A stretch of 64,000 nucleotides of DNA, taken from contig JACPNR010000011.1 of assembly GCA_016185395.1 (NCBI GenBank), forward strand, positions 62,001 to 126,000, in the 5' to 3' direction. This DNA is from Candidatus Korobacter versatilis (GTDB lineage Bacteria > Acidobacteriota > Terriglobia > Terriglobales > Acidobacteriaceae). Below the pieces are notes generated by a model. The model searched no databases. It was given only the letters and a program-made list of their open reading frames with translations, and was not told where the DNA came from. Below are positions 1 to 9,452 of the stretch, piece by piece; positions within the stretch are counted from its first letter, which is position 1; the number at the start of each line of letters is the position of its first letter. Position numbers and translations under genes: made by a program.

Positions 1-816
1 GCGCGGCTCCAGCGCGGGCACGCTGATGCCGCACTCCGGACAAGCCATGCGCGAGGAATAGAGATAGTCCTCACCCTCGACGACGGAGACGACCACCAGG
101 CCGTTTGCCAGCTTCATCGCCACGTTGATGGAGTTCTCGAGGCGCTTCTCGATGCCCGGCTTCACCAGCAGCCGGTCGATGACGACCTCGATGGTATGGT
201 TCTTGCGCTTGTCGAGCGCGACGTCCTCTTCGAGATTACGCAGCTCGCCATCGATGCGGGCGCGGACGAAGCCGTGCTGCGCCAGCTTCTCCATCTCTTT
301 CTTGAACTCGCCTTTGCGTCCGCGGACGATGGGCGCGAGGATCATGACGCGGTCCTCGGGCTTCTGCCCCGCCGCGCCCACGCCGGGCTGCATGATGCGG
401 CCCACGATCTGCTCGGCGGTCTGGCGCGAGATGGGCCGGCCGCACTGCGGACAATGCGGCGCGCCGACGGTCGCATAAAGTAAGCGCAAATAGTCGTATA
501 TCTCGGTGATTGTCCCTACGGTGGAACGCGGGCTGCGCGAAGTAGTCTTCTGCTCGATGGAGATGGCGGGAGAGAGTCCGTCGATGGAATCCACGTCGGG
601 GCGCTCCATCTGATCGAGGAACTGGCGGGCGTAGGCGGAGAGCGTCTCGACGTAGCGACGCTGGCCTTCGGCGTAGATGGTGTCGAAGGCCAGCGACGAC
701 TTGCCGGAGCCGCTCAGTCCGGTGATGACGGTGAGCGAGTTCCGCGGAATCTCCACGGAGACGTTCTTCAGGTTGTGCTGCCGCGCGCCGCGGACGGTGA
801 TCTTAGAAATGCCCAT
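1..816 (-). CDS. uvrA: UvrA excinuclease subunit A, N-terminal part (runs off the window)
   Basis: Damage-recognition ATPase of UvrABC nucleotide excision repair, acting in the cytoplasm on DNA. The 272 codons visible read from ATG at 816 down to base 1. Residues 33-40 are the Walker A motif GLSGSGKS, followed by the UvrA signature around [14 protein letters not shown] zinc-binding Cys pair (CPQC) and a second pair (CPECG) near the window edge fit the UvrA zinc modules. The gene is partial because it continues left of the window. Family identity is clear; nothing unusual is seen in the visible part. Confidence 0.97.
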   Translation of the reverse strand, partial: MGISKITVRGARQHNLKNVSVEIPRNSLTVITGLSGSGKSSLAFDTIYAEGQRRYVETLSAYARQFLDQMERPDVDSIDGLSPAISIEQKTTSRSPRSTVGTITEIYDYLRLLYATVGAPHCPQCGRPISRQTAEQIVGRIMQPGVGAAGQKPEDRVMILAPIVRGRKGEFKKEMEKLAQHGFVRARIDGELRNLEEDVALDKRKNHTIEVVIDRLLVKPGIEKRLENSINVAMKLANGLVVVSVVEGEDYLYSSRMACPECGISVPALEPR

Positions 817-1060
817 GCTGGGGAACAGAAGAGAGCGGCGGTCCCACAGACGGGCCTGCCGAAGGGTTTGCGCAGCTCTACGTTCGTATCTTAGTGGTTA
901 CTAGCGCAAGTCGTCAAAGCAGTGCAGATTCAGTGGTGCAGACGGGGAAGGGGCCATGTACCGCCGTAACGGTGACAAGCGCGCCGCGCCGTCGGAAGAT
1001 GCGCGATGCGAAACAACGAACCGGGACCAACGGACATCCTAGGCTGAGGTAAGCGGAACC

Positions 1061-1231
1061 TTGCAGACCATGTTGATCGGCACGACATTCTTTTTAGTAC
1101 TGACCGCGGCATTCTCTTTCGGCATCCTCGCCGGCTACGCGGTGATCCTCGGCATCCTGCACCTGTTCGCGCGCTCGCGCCGCACGAGTGAACCGCCTCC
1201 GACGGCAGTGCTCGCAGCGATGACGGACTGA
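1061..1231 (+). CDS. small single-pass membrane protein
   Basis: A 53-residue frame from ATG 1070, or 56 residues if it starts at the in-frame TTG 1061. I prefer TTG because GAGGT at 1046-1050 lies 10 bases before it, whereas ATG is 19 bases away. Residues run through one long hydrophobic helix (FFLVLTAAFSFGILAGYAV) and end in a short charged tail, so it is probably an inner-membrane peptide. No family is recognised. It ends directly before a hairpin element. It could be a chance frame, but the composition and the RBS favour a gene. Confidence 0.55.
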   Translation: MQTMLIGTTFFLVLTAAFSFGILAGYAVILGILHLFARSRRTSEPPPTAVLAAMTD

Positions 1232-1233
1232 GC

Positions 1234-1342
1234 AGTTCTCAGTATCCAGTTCTCAGTTCTGAGGCAAATCAAGAGCTTAGGAAAAGCTGGGCGAGGGTGT
1301 GCTCGGCAATAAGTGAGCGCTGAGAACCGAGAACTGAGAACT
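1234..1342. repeat. word-repeat hairpin element A
   Basis: Left arm 1234-1263 repeats AGTTCTCAG. Right arm 1320-1342 repeats its complement CTGAGAAC. The loop is about 56 bases. It sits between two convergent genes, starting 2 bases after the stop of the small membrane protein, and its right end overlaps the TAG stop of the minus-strand gene. It uses the same word as element J, which carries a gene. Confidence 0.85.
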
Positions 1343-2264
1343 AGTTATTGCGATTCTGGTCGTCGGGAATCTCGCGGTCGGGGATCGGCTGCGGATTCTG
1401 CGGCTGAGCGTTCGGGTTCTGCTGCTGCTGTTGCTGCTGCATCTGTTGCAGTTCTTGCAGCAGTTGTTCGGGGGTCTTGACCTGGCCGGGCTGCTGCTGT
1501 TCTTGCTGGGGCTGTTGCTGCTCGGGCTGTGCCTGCTGGATCTCTTCCGCCGGGGCATCCTCCGGCGGGCCTTCTTCGTCGGATTGTTCGTCGGGATCAG
1601 GCCGTTGGACCATCGGCCGGGGGACGGGGTTCGACGCGACCGTGGTCTCCGTCGCCGATGGAGCACCCGCCTTCGGCATGAGCACCACGCGCGCGACCAA
1701 GGCCGGGTCGGTGGGCGAGCCGACGATGGCGAAGTTGAAGCGCGAGCCATCGAGCAGCGCCGCCAGGATATCTTTCGGCGCGCCGGGGCCGAGCTTGGCA
1801 TAGACGCGGTCGGCGCTCGAGACGCCACCCATCTCGAACTGCGCGCCGGTCTGCGCGCGCACCGAGTTCAGCACGTCTGCCATGGTCGAGTTGTTGGCGA
1901 GGATGCTGAGCTTTCCGTGGTTGAAAGTGACCGTGGGACGCGTCGGCGGGAGCTGCTCCGGCTTCGGCGGCGGAGGCGCCTGCACCGGTTGTTCGGCCTG
2001 CGCCTGGTGCTTGCCGTTCTTCCCCTTGGCCTTCGTCGTGAAAGGCTTGGCCGCGGCAGTCTTCGCCGGTGTCTTGGTCGCGGTCATCGCGGCCGCGGTG
2101 GGGCGCGACGCCGGTGCTGTTTGCGTCCTGGTGGGCGCCGGAGATGCCGCGCTCGGCGGGTGTACGAAACGCCATGCCGGGCCGGTCTGTCCCTGGACGG
2201 GCAGGCACACCCCCGTCGCGAGCAAGAAGGCTAGAAACCCGGCGCGATGGGACCAGCGAGGCAT
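1341..2264 (-). CDS. exported Pro/Gln-rich protein with a secretin-type STN-like region
   Basis: 307 residues from ATG 2264; an upstream in-frame extension crosses another gene and is rejected. A signal peptide (residues 1-25) is followed by an Ala/Thr/Lys/Pro linker. The middle segment, roughly 110-190, reads TVTFNHGKLSILANNSTMADVL and onward and resembles the short STN domain found before secretin or TonB proteins. The tail is a low-complexity Gln/Pro/Glu run. No secretin pore domain is present. It may be a periplasmic pilotin-like or peptidoglycan-adjacent protein; this is inference. It ends within hairpin element A. Confidence 0.7.
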   Translation of the reverse strand: MPRWSHRAGFLAFLLATGVCLPVQGQTGPAWRFVHPPSAASPAPTRTQTAPASRPTAAAMTATKTPAKTAAAKPFTTKAKGKNGKHQAQAEQPVQAPPPPKPEQLPPTRPTVTFNHGKLSILANNSTMADVLNSVRAQTGAQFEMGGVSSADRVYAKLGPGAPKDILAALLDGSRFNFAIVGSPTDPALVARVVLMPKAGAPSATETTVASNPVPRPMVQRPDPDEQSDEEGPPEDAPAEEIQQAQPEQQQPQQEQQQPGQVKTPEQLLQELQQMQQQQQQQNPNAQPQNPQPIPDREIPDDQNRNN

Positions 2265-2480
2265 ATATTCGTTAGATGCGAAAACCGGCGAGCAACTCGG
2301 CCGTTCGCGCGTTTCATTGATTGTACGCGCCGATGGAGCCGGGTGTGCGGAGCACAGCGCCTCACTTCCATGGGCCCACGGGTCTCGGCCCACGGTGCCC
2401 ACGGTGCGCGGCAGACGCATCTTTAACGGCCCGGAACGGCATCTATACCAGAGTAGCCCCTCGTTCGGTGAGTGACTCCT

Positions 2481-3473
2481 ATGACCATTCGACGCATCCT
2501 GAATCTCTTCGTTCTCCTGCTTTGCATTCCCGCATTCGCGGCGGCCGAGAGCTGCCTGACCACCGGCGACATGGACCCGGCGACGAAGAGCGCGATCGAG
2601 TCGGCCGCGCGCCAGATGTATGGCTATACCGTTGCCGGGGACGTGGCCTCGATGCGGGCCAGCGCCATCCCCAGCCTGGCGGGGAACTTTGGCGGCATCG
2701 AGCGCACCGTGATCGGCAACAAGGACGCCTTTGCCGGCACGCAGCCGAACATCTACTCCACGTATATTCTCGACGCGACCGGCGGGCCCGCCACCATCGA
2801 CACCGCGATGTTCGTCTGCGGCGTGTACAACTCGGCCGAACGCATCCAGTTCTCCATCCCGAACCTGCCGGCGGCGAAGTACGCGATCGTCATCATGGAC
2901 GCGAACGGGCCAAAGGGGCCGTACTGGCTTTCCGTGATCTTGCGGCAGATGGGCAATGGCTGGAAGCTGGGCGGGTTCTATCCCAAGCCGCGCAAAGTCG
3001 GCGACAAGGGAGCGGGGTGGTACCTCACGCAGGCGCGTGACTATCGCGCGAAAGGCGAGCTGCACAACGCCTACTTCTATTACGTCACCGCGCGCGACCT
3101 CGCGCTGCCCGTCTCGTTCATGATCACGCGGCCAGTGGAGAAGCTCGATGGCGAAGCGCAACCCATCGTGCCCAAGGACCTGCCGGGGGATTCTCCGATG
3201 ACGCTCGCGGCGCCCAGCGGCAAGACCTACCAGATCACGCAGCTCTTCCCGGTGCAGGTCGGCGACGGCATGAACCTCGTCATCAAGTACAAGGCGCTCG
3301 CCGACGTGAACGACACGCGCACGAGCTTTGCCAACAACATGGAGCTGATCAAGGCGTTCGCGCAGCGCTATCCGGAGTACAAGTCGGCCTTTGCCGGCTA
3401 CGTGGCGCGCGCGGTGGACCCCGCCAGCGGCGCCGATTACGGCACGGTGCTGGGAATGAACGACCTGAGATAA
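2481..3473 (+). CDS. secreted protein of unknown function, paralogue of the gene at 60125
   Basis: 330 residues from ATG 2481; a GTG at 2472 in the same frame is less likely because the signal peptide starts cleanly at MTIRRILNLF. Mature residues contain a helical stretch ending DYRAKGELHNAYFYYVTARDL and a C-terminal block KAFAQRYPEYKSAFAGYV. Both blocks recur in modified form in the 60125-61102 protein (RYPEYREVFAGIIVRA; GHSLNSALLYSAAL), so the two are paralogues of one exported family. The function is unknown. It is transcribed alone, divergent from the 1341-2264 gene and convergent with ligD. Confidence 0.85.
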   Translation: MTIRRILNLFVLLLCIPAFAAAESCLTTGDMDPATKSAIESAARQMYGYTVAGDVASMRASAIPSLAGNFGGIERTVIGNKDAFAGTQPNIYSTYILDATGGPATIDTAMFVCGVYNSAERIQFSIPNLPAAKYAIVIMDANGPKGPYWLSVILRQMGNGWKLGGFYPKPRKVGDKGAGWYLTQARDYRAKGELHNAYFYYVTARDLALPVSFMITRPVEKLDGEAQPIVPKDLPGDSPMTLAAPSGKTYQITQLFPVQVGDGMNLVIKYKALADVNDTRTSFANNMELIKAFAQRYPEYKSAFAGYVARAVDPASGADYGTVLGMNDLR

Positions 3474-3571
3474 GTCTGCAGTCTGCAGTCTTCAGTCTTG
3501 GGCTTGCGGCCGCGCACCACGCGCGGCCGTTTTCTTTTGTTCTGAGGACCGACGACTGAAGTCTGAAGACT
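3474..3571. repeat. word-repeat hairpin element B with an internal terminator
   Basis: The left arm, about 3474-3499, repeats AGTCTGC/AGTCTTC. The right arm, about 3550-3571, repeats GACTGAAGTCTGAAGACT. It fills the whole gap between two convergent genes, beginning at the TAA of one and overlapping the TAG of the other. The loop holds a GC-rich hairpin and T-tract, listed separately. Confidence 0.8.
3508..3538 (+). terminator. intrinsic terminator of the 2481-3473 gene
   Basis: Stem GGCCGCGC (3508-3515) pairs with GCGCGGCC (3521-3528) across loop ACCAC, and GTTTTCTTTT follows. It lies 35 bases after the stop codon, in the loop of element B. Confidence 0.8.
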
Positions 3572-5459
3572 AGCTTTCTTCGCCCGCCTCGGCCTTCTTC
3601 ACTTCCTTCATCACCGGCCTGGCGCGCTCGAAGCGGCAGTCTTGCGCCTTCTTGTCGGTGCGGAGGCCCATGTAGACGGGCGCGCGCATCTTGACCTGCC
3701 CGGTCTCGCCCTCGTGTGTCCACTCGATGAACTTGATCTCGGCGACGAGCTGCGGCTTGGTCCAGTGGTTCTTGCGCAGCGTGTCCACGCGTCCGTCGTA
3801 GGGGTTCTTCGCGGTCTCGAGCGGCTTCAGCTTCTTCCACATCGCGGCATGCGACTGCTCGGTGAAGCCGGAGCCGGCTTGGCCGACGTGAATGAGTTTC
3901 CCTTTGTCGTCGTAGAGGCCGAGGATGACGGAGCCGAAGTGCTCGCGCGAGCCTTTCGGGTCGGTGTAGCCGCCGATGACGCACTCGATGCGCTGCGTGA
4001 TCTTGATCTTCAGCCATTCGCGCGTCCGCTTCTGGATGTAGCAGCTCGCGCGCCGCTTCGCCAGGATGCCCTCGAGCGATCGCTGCCGCGCGAGTTCAAA
4101 CAGCGCGTTGCCTTTGCCGACGACATGGTCGGAGAAGAACAGCCGCTCGTCTTTTCCTAAGATCTGCCGCAGCAACTCCTTGCGCTGCTCGAGGCCCACC
4201 TGCATCAGGCTGTAACCCTCGAGCCAGATGACGTCGAAGGCATAGAAGACGATGGGGACATCGCGGCGGGCGATGCCGATGCGGCCGGGACGGCCGGTGT
4301 CCATGCCGGTGCGCTGCTGCATGAGCGAGAACGAGGGACGGCCCTCGGCGTCGAGCGCAACGATCTCGCCATCGAGCACCGCCTGCTTCGCTCTCACGCC
4401 CTCGGCGAGCGCGGCTGCGACTTCGGGGAAGCCGGCGGTGAAATCGTTCTGGTTGCGCGAGACCAGCCGGACGTTGCCACCGTCGAGGTACGCGACGGCG
4501 CGATAGCCGTCCCACTTGATCTCGAAGAGCCACTGCTCGTCGTCGAAGGGGCCGTCCACCAGCGTGGCGAGCATGGGCGTGATGGCGCGGGGCATCGGCG
4601 CGCGCTCCGCGCCCTTGAGGGTTTTTACCGCCGAGCTCGCAGAGGACGCCGAGAAATTCCTTTGCTTGGGCCGGAGGCTACGTGTGTCACCCTCCGCGGC
4701 GGACGCCGAGGCTTTCACGACGCGCGCCGAAGGCGTTTTCTTTCTTCCTTTGGGTTTCTCGGCGATCTCGGCGTGCTCGGCGGTTCCCCGCCTTTTCCGG
4801 TCGGCCTTGGCGACGGAATCCGCCAGCCAGGCGTTCTTGCCGCCGCGCGAGGCGGGCGCGGCCTTCTTACGGCTCTGCCACTCACGGGCGCGCGCGTCGC
4901 CGGCGATCTCCGCCAGCGACCGTTTGGTCAGCACCGACCAGTCGAGCTTGCGGTCACCGGCGTCGAAGCCGGCCACGTCGCCCGCGCCGCGGTGCTTGAT
5001 GAGCAGCCACTCGTTGCCCTTCGAGCCCGGACGCCGCGAGCGCATGCGCGCGAGGACGAAGTCGCCTTTCAACTTCCTGCCCTTCAGCCGGAACTTGAAG
5101 TCGCCCTTGGTGAGCATGGCGTGCGCTTCGCCAAGCGGTTCCCACGTGCCCACGTCCCACACCTGCACCGAGCCGGCGCCGTAGTTGCCTTCGGGAATGA
5201 TGCCCTCGAAATCGAAATACGAAACGGGATGGTCCTCGACCATCATGGCCAGGCGCTTGTCGTCCGGATCGAGCGAGGGCCCCTTCGGCACCGCCCATGA
5301 TTTCAGGACGCCATCCATCTCCAGCCGGAAGTCGTAATGCAGCCGCGACGCGTGGTGCTTCTGCACCACGAAGCGGTGCGCGTCGCGCTTGCCGAGTTTC
5401 GGTGGCGGCTCGGGAGTGTCTTCAAAGCGGCGCTTCTGCTTGTATTCTTCGAGAGCCAT
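3570..5459 (-). CDS. ligD: LigD-type ATP-dependent DNA ligase with 3'-phosphoesterase domain
   Basis: 629 residues. The N-terminal phosphoesterase domain, about 15-180, has the family residues in [15 protein letters not shown] (H35, H41, D43, R45) and H77. The ligase domain, about 290-620, has the adenylation motif EIKWDGYR with K315. No primase-polymerase domain is present, so this is the two-domain form used in non-homologous end joining or stationary-phase repair. No Ku gene is in the window. Residues about 226-278, the linker between the domains, are encoded by a hairpin element inserted in frame (4627-4784). The segment reads as low-complexity [10 protein letters not shown]...[10 protein letters not shown] and probably forms a flexible tether. 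Confidence 0.95.
   Translation of the reverse strand: MALEEYKQKRRFEDTPEPPPKLGKRDAHRFVVQKHHASRLHYDFRLEMDGVLKSWAVPKGPSLDPDDKRLAMMVEDHPVSYFDFEGIIPEGNYGAGSVQVWDVGTWEPLGEAHAMLTKGDFKFRLKGRKLKGDFVLARMRSRRPGSKGNEWLLIKHRGAGDVAGFDAGDRKLDWSVLTKRSLAEIAGDARAREWQSRKKAAPASRGGKNAWLADSVAKADRKRRGTAEHAEIAEKPKGRKKTPSARVVKASASAAEGDTRSLRPKQRNFSASSASSAVKTLKGAERAPMPRAITPMLATLVDGPFDDEQWLFEIKWDGYRAVAYLDGGNVRLVSRNQNDFTAGFPEVAAALAEGVRAKQAVLDGEIVALDAEGRPSFSLMQQRTGMDTGRPGRIGIARRDVPIVFYAFDVIWLEGYSLMQVGLEQRKELLRQILGKDERLFFSDHVVGKGNALFELARQRSLEGILAKRRASCYIQKRTREWLKIKITQRIECVIGGYTDPKGSREHFGSVILGLYDDKGKLIHVGQAGSGFTEQSHAAMWKKLKPLETAKNPYDGRVDTLRKNHWTKPQLVAEIKFIEWTHEGETGQVKMRAPVYMGLRTDKKAQDCRFERARPVMKEVKKAEAGEES
4627..4784. repeat. 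word-repeat hairpin element C, in frame within ligD
   Basis: Left arm 4627-4658 (ACCGCCGAGCTCGC... word GCCGAG). Right arm 4755-4784 (word CTCGGCG) is its reverse complement with few mismatches. The loop is about 96 bases. It keeps the ligD frame open and codes for the interdomain linker. The GCCGAGG word is shared with the inner arms of element L in dnaE2. Confidence 0.8.
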
Positions 5460-5648
5460 CGGGCTATTTCACCACATCACAGAGACGGTGGCGCGCATTG
5501 GCTGGTTGTTCGGGGCCGAAAAGCCTACCGCGGATGAACGCAGAGGAACGCGGTAAGGTTTTTGGGTTTTCGTGCGACATGCCCGCCACGCGGGACATCC
5601 AACCGGTATCCGTTCATGACCCTTCTGAACGCGTAGGAGGCAGTTTCC

Positions 5649-6341
5649 ATGACGGCCGAACGAGCCAAAGAGAAACCTTTGAGCGAGGTGGTGCGCGAGC
5701 GCCGCGCCACGCCGCACTTCGATCCCTCCGCGCCGGTCCACGAAGGCGACCTGGCGAAGATCCTCAGCGCGGGACTGCACGCGCCCTCGGGCTACAACCT
5801 GCAGCCGTGGCGGTTCGTGGTGGTGCGCGATCCCGAGCAGCGCAAAAAGCTGCGCGCGGCGGCGATGAACCAGCCCAAGGTAGAAGAGGCGCCGGTGGTC
5901 ATCGTGGCGTGCGGCGACAAGGAAGGATGGAAGAAGGGCGACCTCGACGACGCGCTCGAGATGGCCAAAGAGCACGGGTACGGTGGTGATGCCGAGCACG
6001 CGGTGGTCAAGAAGAACGTCACCGGGTTCCTCGGTTCGCAGCCTGGCTCGGCGGGAGGCATTGCGCCCGACCTGGGGGTGTGGGTCAATCGCCACGTGAT
6101 GATCGCCTTCACCACGGTGATGTGGATGGCCGAAGCGCTCGGCTATGACACCGCGCCGATGGAAGGCTTCGACGAAGCGTCGGTGAAGAAGCTGTTGCAC
6201 ATCCCGGACTCCGTGCGCGTGGTCGCGCTGCTCGCCATCGGGCATCGCAAGGGCGAGGACAAGCCCTACGGAGGCCGTTTCCCCATCGAGCGCCTGTGCT
6301 TCGCCGACGATTGGGGCAAGCCCCTCAAGCTGCCTGAGTAG
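5649..6341 (+). CDS. nitroreductase-family FMN oxidoreductase
   Basis: 230 residues with the nitroreductase fold signature. RRATPHFDPSAP near the N-terminus and GLHAPSGYNLQPWRFVVVRD at about 43-62 contribute to FMN binding. C-terminal VVALLAIGHRK is the usual late strand. AGGAGG at about 5635-5640 precedes ATG 5649. These enzymes reduce nitro groups, quinones or enones with NAD(P)H; the substrate here is unknown. It is transcribed divergently from ligD. The TAG stop abuts hairpin element D. Confidence 0.88.
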   Translation: MTAERAKEKPLSEVVRERRATPHFDPSAPVHEGDLAKILSAGLHAPSGYNLQPWRFVVVRDPEQRKKLRAAAMNQPKVEEAPVVIVACGDKEGWKKGDLDDALEMAKEHGYGGDAEHAVVKKNVTGFLGSQPGSAGGIAPDLGVWVNRHVMIAFTTVMWMAEALGYDTAPMEGFDEASVKKLLHIPDSVRVVALLAIGHRKGEDKPYGGRFPIERLCFADDWGKPLKLPE

Positions 6342-6428
6342 CAGTACCCGGTACTCGGTACCCAGTACCCGGTCGGCGACCCAATCCTTGGCTGAGTACT
6401 GGGTACTGGCAACGTACTGAGTACTGCC
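6341..6428. repeat. word-repeat hairpin element D
   Basis: Left arm 6341-6373 repeats AGTACCCGGTACTCGGTACC. Right arm 6392-6428 repeats TGAGTACTGGGTACTGGC. It starts at the last base of the nitroreductase stop codon. The word GTACT/GGTACC is not used by any other element here. Confidence 0.8.
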
Positions 6429-6517
6429 AACTAGGGCTTTCCCCCGCTCGCTTCGCGAGTTGCTGCTGGTGTAGAGTTTTCAAGCATTTCCGGGCGTCCC
6501 TCCCGGCTCTACCGCCA

Positions 6518-8875
6518 GTGAAACTTCTGCTTCGACAAGTCGCGACCGGCGGCGCCAGCTTCATGCAGAAGCTGCGGCGCGTGGACTACGCCATCGCGGT
6601 CGTGGTCACGCTGGCGAGCCTGTTCGTGTTCTACAAGATGGCGGACGGCTCCGAGAATCCCATCATCAGCTTTGTGCGGAACGTGGAGCAGCGCTCGCTC
6701 GACGCGCGCTTCGAGTTGCGCGGCGAGCGTCCGCATGACGACCGCATCGTCATCGTCGGCATGGACGAGAAGACGCTGCACAACGTGGGCGCGTGGCCCA
6801 TCCCGCGCGACGCGTACGCCAAGCTCATCGACAAGCTGAAGCAAGGTGGCGCGCGCGTGGTCGCCTTCGACGTGACCTTTCCCACGCGCGAAAAGAACGG
6901 TGGCGTCGAGGCCCTGAAGCAGCTCGAGGCGCAGACGCAGAACACGGCCTCTCCGGAGATGGCGGCGCGGGTCCACGCACTCGAACTGGCGAGCGACAAA
7001 GATGCGCAACTCGCCGCGGCGATGAAGCGCGCCGACAACGTCGTTCTCGGGCACCTCTTCCTGGATAAGACCCGCGTCTTCGAGATGGACCCCAAGGCAG
7101 CGCAGGAGTATTACGACGTCGCGTGGGGGAAATCGTTTCCGCAGATCAATGCCGTCGGCATTCCGAAAGGCGGCAAGCTCGATACCGGCAAGGCATTCGC
7201 CGAGAACGGCGGCGTGGTCTTCGATGGCGTGGAGCCGAACCTCAAGCTGCTCGCCGAATCCGCCAAGTCCTTCGGGTTCTTCAACGCCACGGTGGACACC
7301 GACGGCACGGTTCGCCGCGCCATGCTCGTGGCGCGCTACCAGGAGCTCGACTGGTTCCCGTCGCTCGCGCTGCAGACCCTGCGCGAGGCGGAGAACATCC
7401 AGGACCAGGACGTGAGCATGTCCATTTCGCCCGCCGGACTCGAGAGCGTGAAGCTCGGGCGCTACAACATCAAGGTGCCGCCCGATGGTTCGCTGCTGGT
7501 CAATTACGCCGGGCCGTACCGGACCTACCAGCACCACTCCATGGCCGACGTGCTCGATGGCACCGTGCCGCCGGAGACGTTCAAGGACAAGATCGTCTTC
7601 CTGGGCGCGACCGCGCTCGGTATCGGCGACATGCGTAGCACGCCGTTCCACGGCGACACCTACATGGGAGTGGAGATCCACGCCAACGAGCTCGACAACA
7701 TGCTGCACTACGACGAGCGCGGCCGCGGCTTCCTCACCCGCGGACGCACGCAGGAACTCATCGACCTGTGCTTCATCGTGTTCTTCGGCATGGGCATGGG
7801 ATACGCCTTTAGCTATCTCAAGCCTCTGACTTCGACCATCACCATGGCCGGGACGCTGGCGCTATTCACCGGCTTCGAGCAGTGGGAGTTCAGCCATTAC
7901 GGCGTGTGGCTCAGCTTCGTAGTGCCGGCCGCCACGCTGGTGGCGAACTTCGCGGCCATCACCAGCTTCCGCATGATCTTCGAGGAACGCGAAAAGCGGA
8001 AAGTGCGGCGCACGTTCGAGCGCTACGTCTCACCCGGCGTCATCCGCCTGATCGAGCAGGACCCGGGCAAGTACTTCCGCGCCGGTGGCGAGATGAAAGA
8101 CCTCACCATCATGTTCAGCGACATCCGCTCGTTCACCGCCATCGCGGAAGGCCTCACACCCAACGAGCTGGTCGAATTGCTGAACGAATACCTGGGCGAG
8201 ATGACGGAGATCCTCTTCCAACACTGGGGCACGCTCGACAAGTACATCGGCGACGCCATCATGGGGTTCTGGGGGTCGCCGTATCCGCAGGAAGACCACG
8301 CCATCCGCGCGTGCGGCGCCGCGCTGCGCATGGGCGAGCGGCTCGACGAGCTGAACGAGAAGTGGTCGGCGGAAGGCGGGAAGACGCTGAACATCGGCAT
8401 CGGGCTGAACTCCGGACCGGTCAACGTGGGCAACATGGGTTCCGACAAGCGCTTTGCCTGGACGGTGATGGGCGACCACGTGAACCTAGCGTCGCGACTC
8501 GAGGGGAAAACAAAAGACTACGGCGTCCGCGTGATCATCAGCGAGAACACATATGAGCAGGTGAAGGAAGCCTTCGTCACGCGCGAGATCGACCGCATCA
8601 CGGTGAAGGGCAAGACGCAGCCGGTCTCCATCTATGAGCTGATGGGCTTCATCGTGGACCAGGACCGCCACGTCGAGCTCATCAACTTGTTCGCCTCGGC
8701 GCTCGACGCCTATCGCCGCATGGAGTGGCAGGAGGCGATGGACAAGTTCGAGGAGATACTCACCGTGTATCCTGGCGACGGTCCCACGACCGCGCTGCTG
8801 CATCGCTGCCACCACTTCATCATGGAGCCGCCCCAGCCGGGCTGGGACGGCGTCTACGAGATGAAAACGAAATGA
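6518..8875 (+). CDS. CHASE2-domain class III adenylate cyclase
   Basis: 785 residues from GTG 6518; ATG 6563 is an alternative that keeps the first membrane helix. The order is TM helix about 24-41, extracytoplasmic CHASE2 sensor about 45-400, two or three TM helices about 413-485, and a cytoplasmic cyclase domain about 525-700. Metal-binding D535 lies in FSDIRSFT and D579 in YIGDAIMG. K575 and D653 fit adenine recognition, and N656 and R660 stabilise the transition state, so it should make cAMP from ATP. A short helical TPR-like tail follows. ATGA overlap with the next gene shows an operon. Confidence 0.93.
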   Translation: MKLLLRQVATGGASFMQKLRRVDYAIAVVVTLASLFVFYKMADGSENPIISFVRNVEQRSLDARFELRGERPHDDRIVIVGMDEKTLHNVGAWPIPRDAYAKLIDKLKQGGARVVAFDVTFPTREKNGGVEALKQLEAQTQNTASPEMAARVHALELASDKDAQLAAAMKRADNVVLGHLFLDKTRVFEMDPKAAQEYYDVAWGKSFPQINAVGIPKGGKLDTGKAFAENGGVVFDGVEPNLKLLAESAKSFGFFNATVDTDGTVRRAMLVARYQELDWFPSLALQTLREAENIQDQDVSMSISPAGLESVKLGRYNIKVPPDGSLLVNYAGPYRTYQHHSMADVLDGTVPPETFKDKIVFLGATALGIGDMRSTPFHGDTYMGVEIHANELDNMLHYDERGRGFLTRGRTQELIDLCFIVFFGMGMGYAFSYLKPLTSTITMAGTLALFTGFEQWEFSHYGVWLSFVVPAATLVANFAAITSFRMIFEEREKRKVRRTFERYVSPGVIRLIEQDPGKYFRAGGEMKDLTIMFSDIRSFTAIAEGLTPNELVELLNEYLGEMTEILFQHWGTLDKYIGDAIMGFWGSPYPQEDHAIRACGAALRMGERLDELNEKWSAEGGKTLNIGIGLNSGPVNVGNMGSDKRFAWTVMGDHVNLASRLEGKTKDYGVRVIISENTYEQVKEAFVTREIDRITVKGKTQPVSIYELMGFIVDQDRHVELINLFASALDAYRRMEWQEAMDKFEEILTVYPGDGPTTALLHRCHHFIMEPPQPGWDGVYEMKTK

Positions 8876-9351
8876 GAAAGCTTGCCGCGGTCGCTGCTGG
8901 ACTCCTGTTGTCTCTCCCGCTGCTCGCGCAGCAAGCCGCTCCCCCTATCGCGAACCCGAAGGTGGCGGGGGCGGCCGCGAGTTCCGAGACGTTCACCGCT
9001 GCCGTGGCCAACGACCTGCTCAACCAGTTCGCGCGCGGCATGGAAGGCCGCAACTCCCGCATGACGCTCGGCGCCTTCGACGCGGCGAAGTTTCCCGAGT
9101 ACGAGCGCTTCTCCGCCCAGGTGAGCGCGTGGTTCCGCGAGATGTCCGGCTTCCGCGTCTACTACAAGGTGAAGCAAGCATCGATGGAAGACGCCCGCGG
9201 CGTGGCGATGGTGGAGTTCGAATACGAGGCCACGCCGTCCGCCGAGGGCGAGTCGCCCGTTCGCCGGCACGAGCAGATGCGCTTCGCCTTCGAACGCGGC
9301 GCCAAGGGATGGAAGATCGTGGAACTCTCGCCGCGCAATCTCTTCTCTTAG
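8872..9351 (+). CDS. exported protein, possible NTF2/SnoaL-like fold
   Basis: 159 residues. ATG 8872 overlaps the TGA of the cyclase gene (ATGA), so translation is probably coupled. A signal peptide of about 20 residues is followed by ETFTAAVANDLLNQFARGMEGRN. A beta-rich half (FRVYYKVKQASMEDARGVAMVEFEY... GWKIVELSPRNLF) looks like the curved sheet of NTF2-like proteins. It probably acts in the periplasm beside the CHASE2 sensor. The specific function is unknown. Confidence 0.75.
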   Translation: MRKLAAVAAGLLLSLPLLAQQAAPPIANPKVAGAAASSETFTAAVANDLLNQFARGMEGRNSRMTLGAFDAAKFPEYERFSAQVSAWFREMSGFRVYYKVKQASMEDARGVAMVEFEYEATPSAEGESPVRRHEQMRFAFERGAKGWKIVELSPRNLFS

Positions 9352-9362
9352 GAGCAAGACCT

Positions 9363-9437
9363 CACCACAGAGACACGGAGACACAGGGGAAGCAGAAAAG
9401 AAATAGGATTCCTCCGTGTCTCGGTGCCTCTGTGGTG
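9363..9437. repeat. word-repeat hairpin element E
   Basis: Left arm 9363-9389 (CACCACAGAGACACGGAGAC...) and right arm 9411-9437 (CCTCCGTGTCTCGG... TGTGGTG) are complementary. The loop is about 21 bases. It lies in the gap before the NUDIX gene, 15 bases upstream of its ATG. The same word forms element G at 10224. Confidence 0.85.
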
Positions 9438-9452
9438 GACTCAGGTTTGAGC

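Noticed and set aside
1341-3161. 606-residue minus-strand frame covering the Pro/Gln-rich protein and much of the secreted gene
   Set aside because: Only the part below 2264 has signal peptide and family-like text. The rest is antisense to a clear gene.
5469-6245. 258-residue minus-strand frame over the nitroreductase
   Set aside because: Antisense shadow with Arg/His-rich nonsense text, while the plus strand encodes a clear family.
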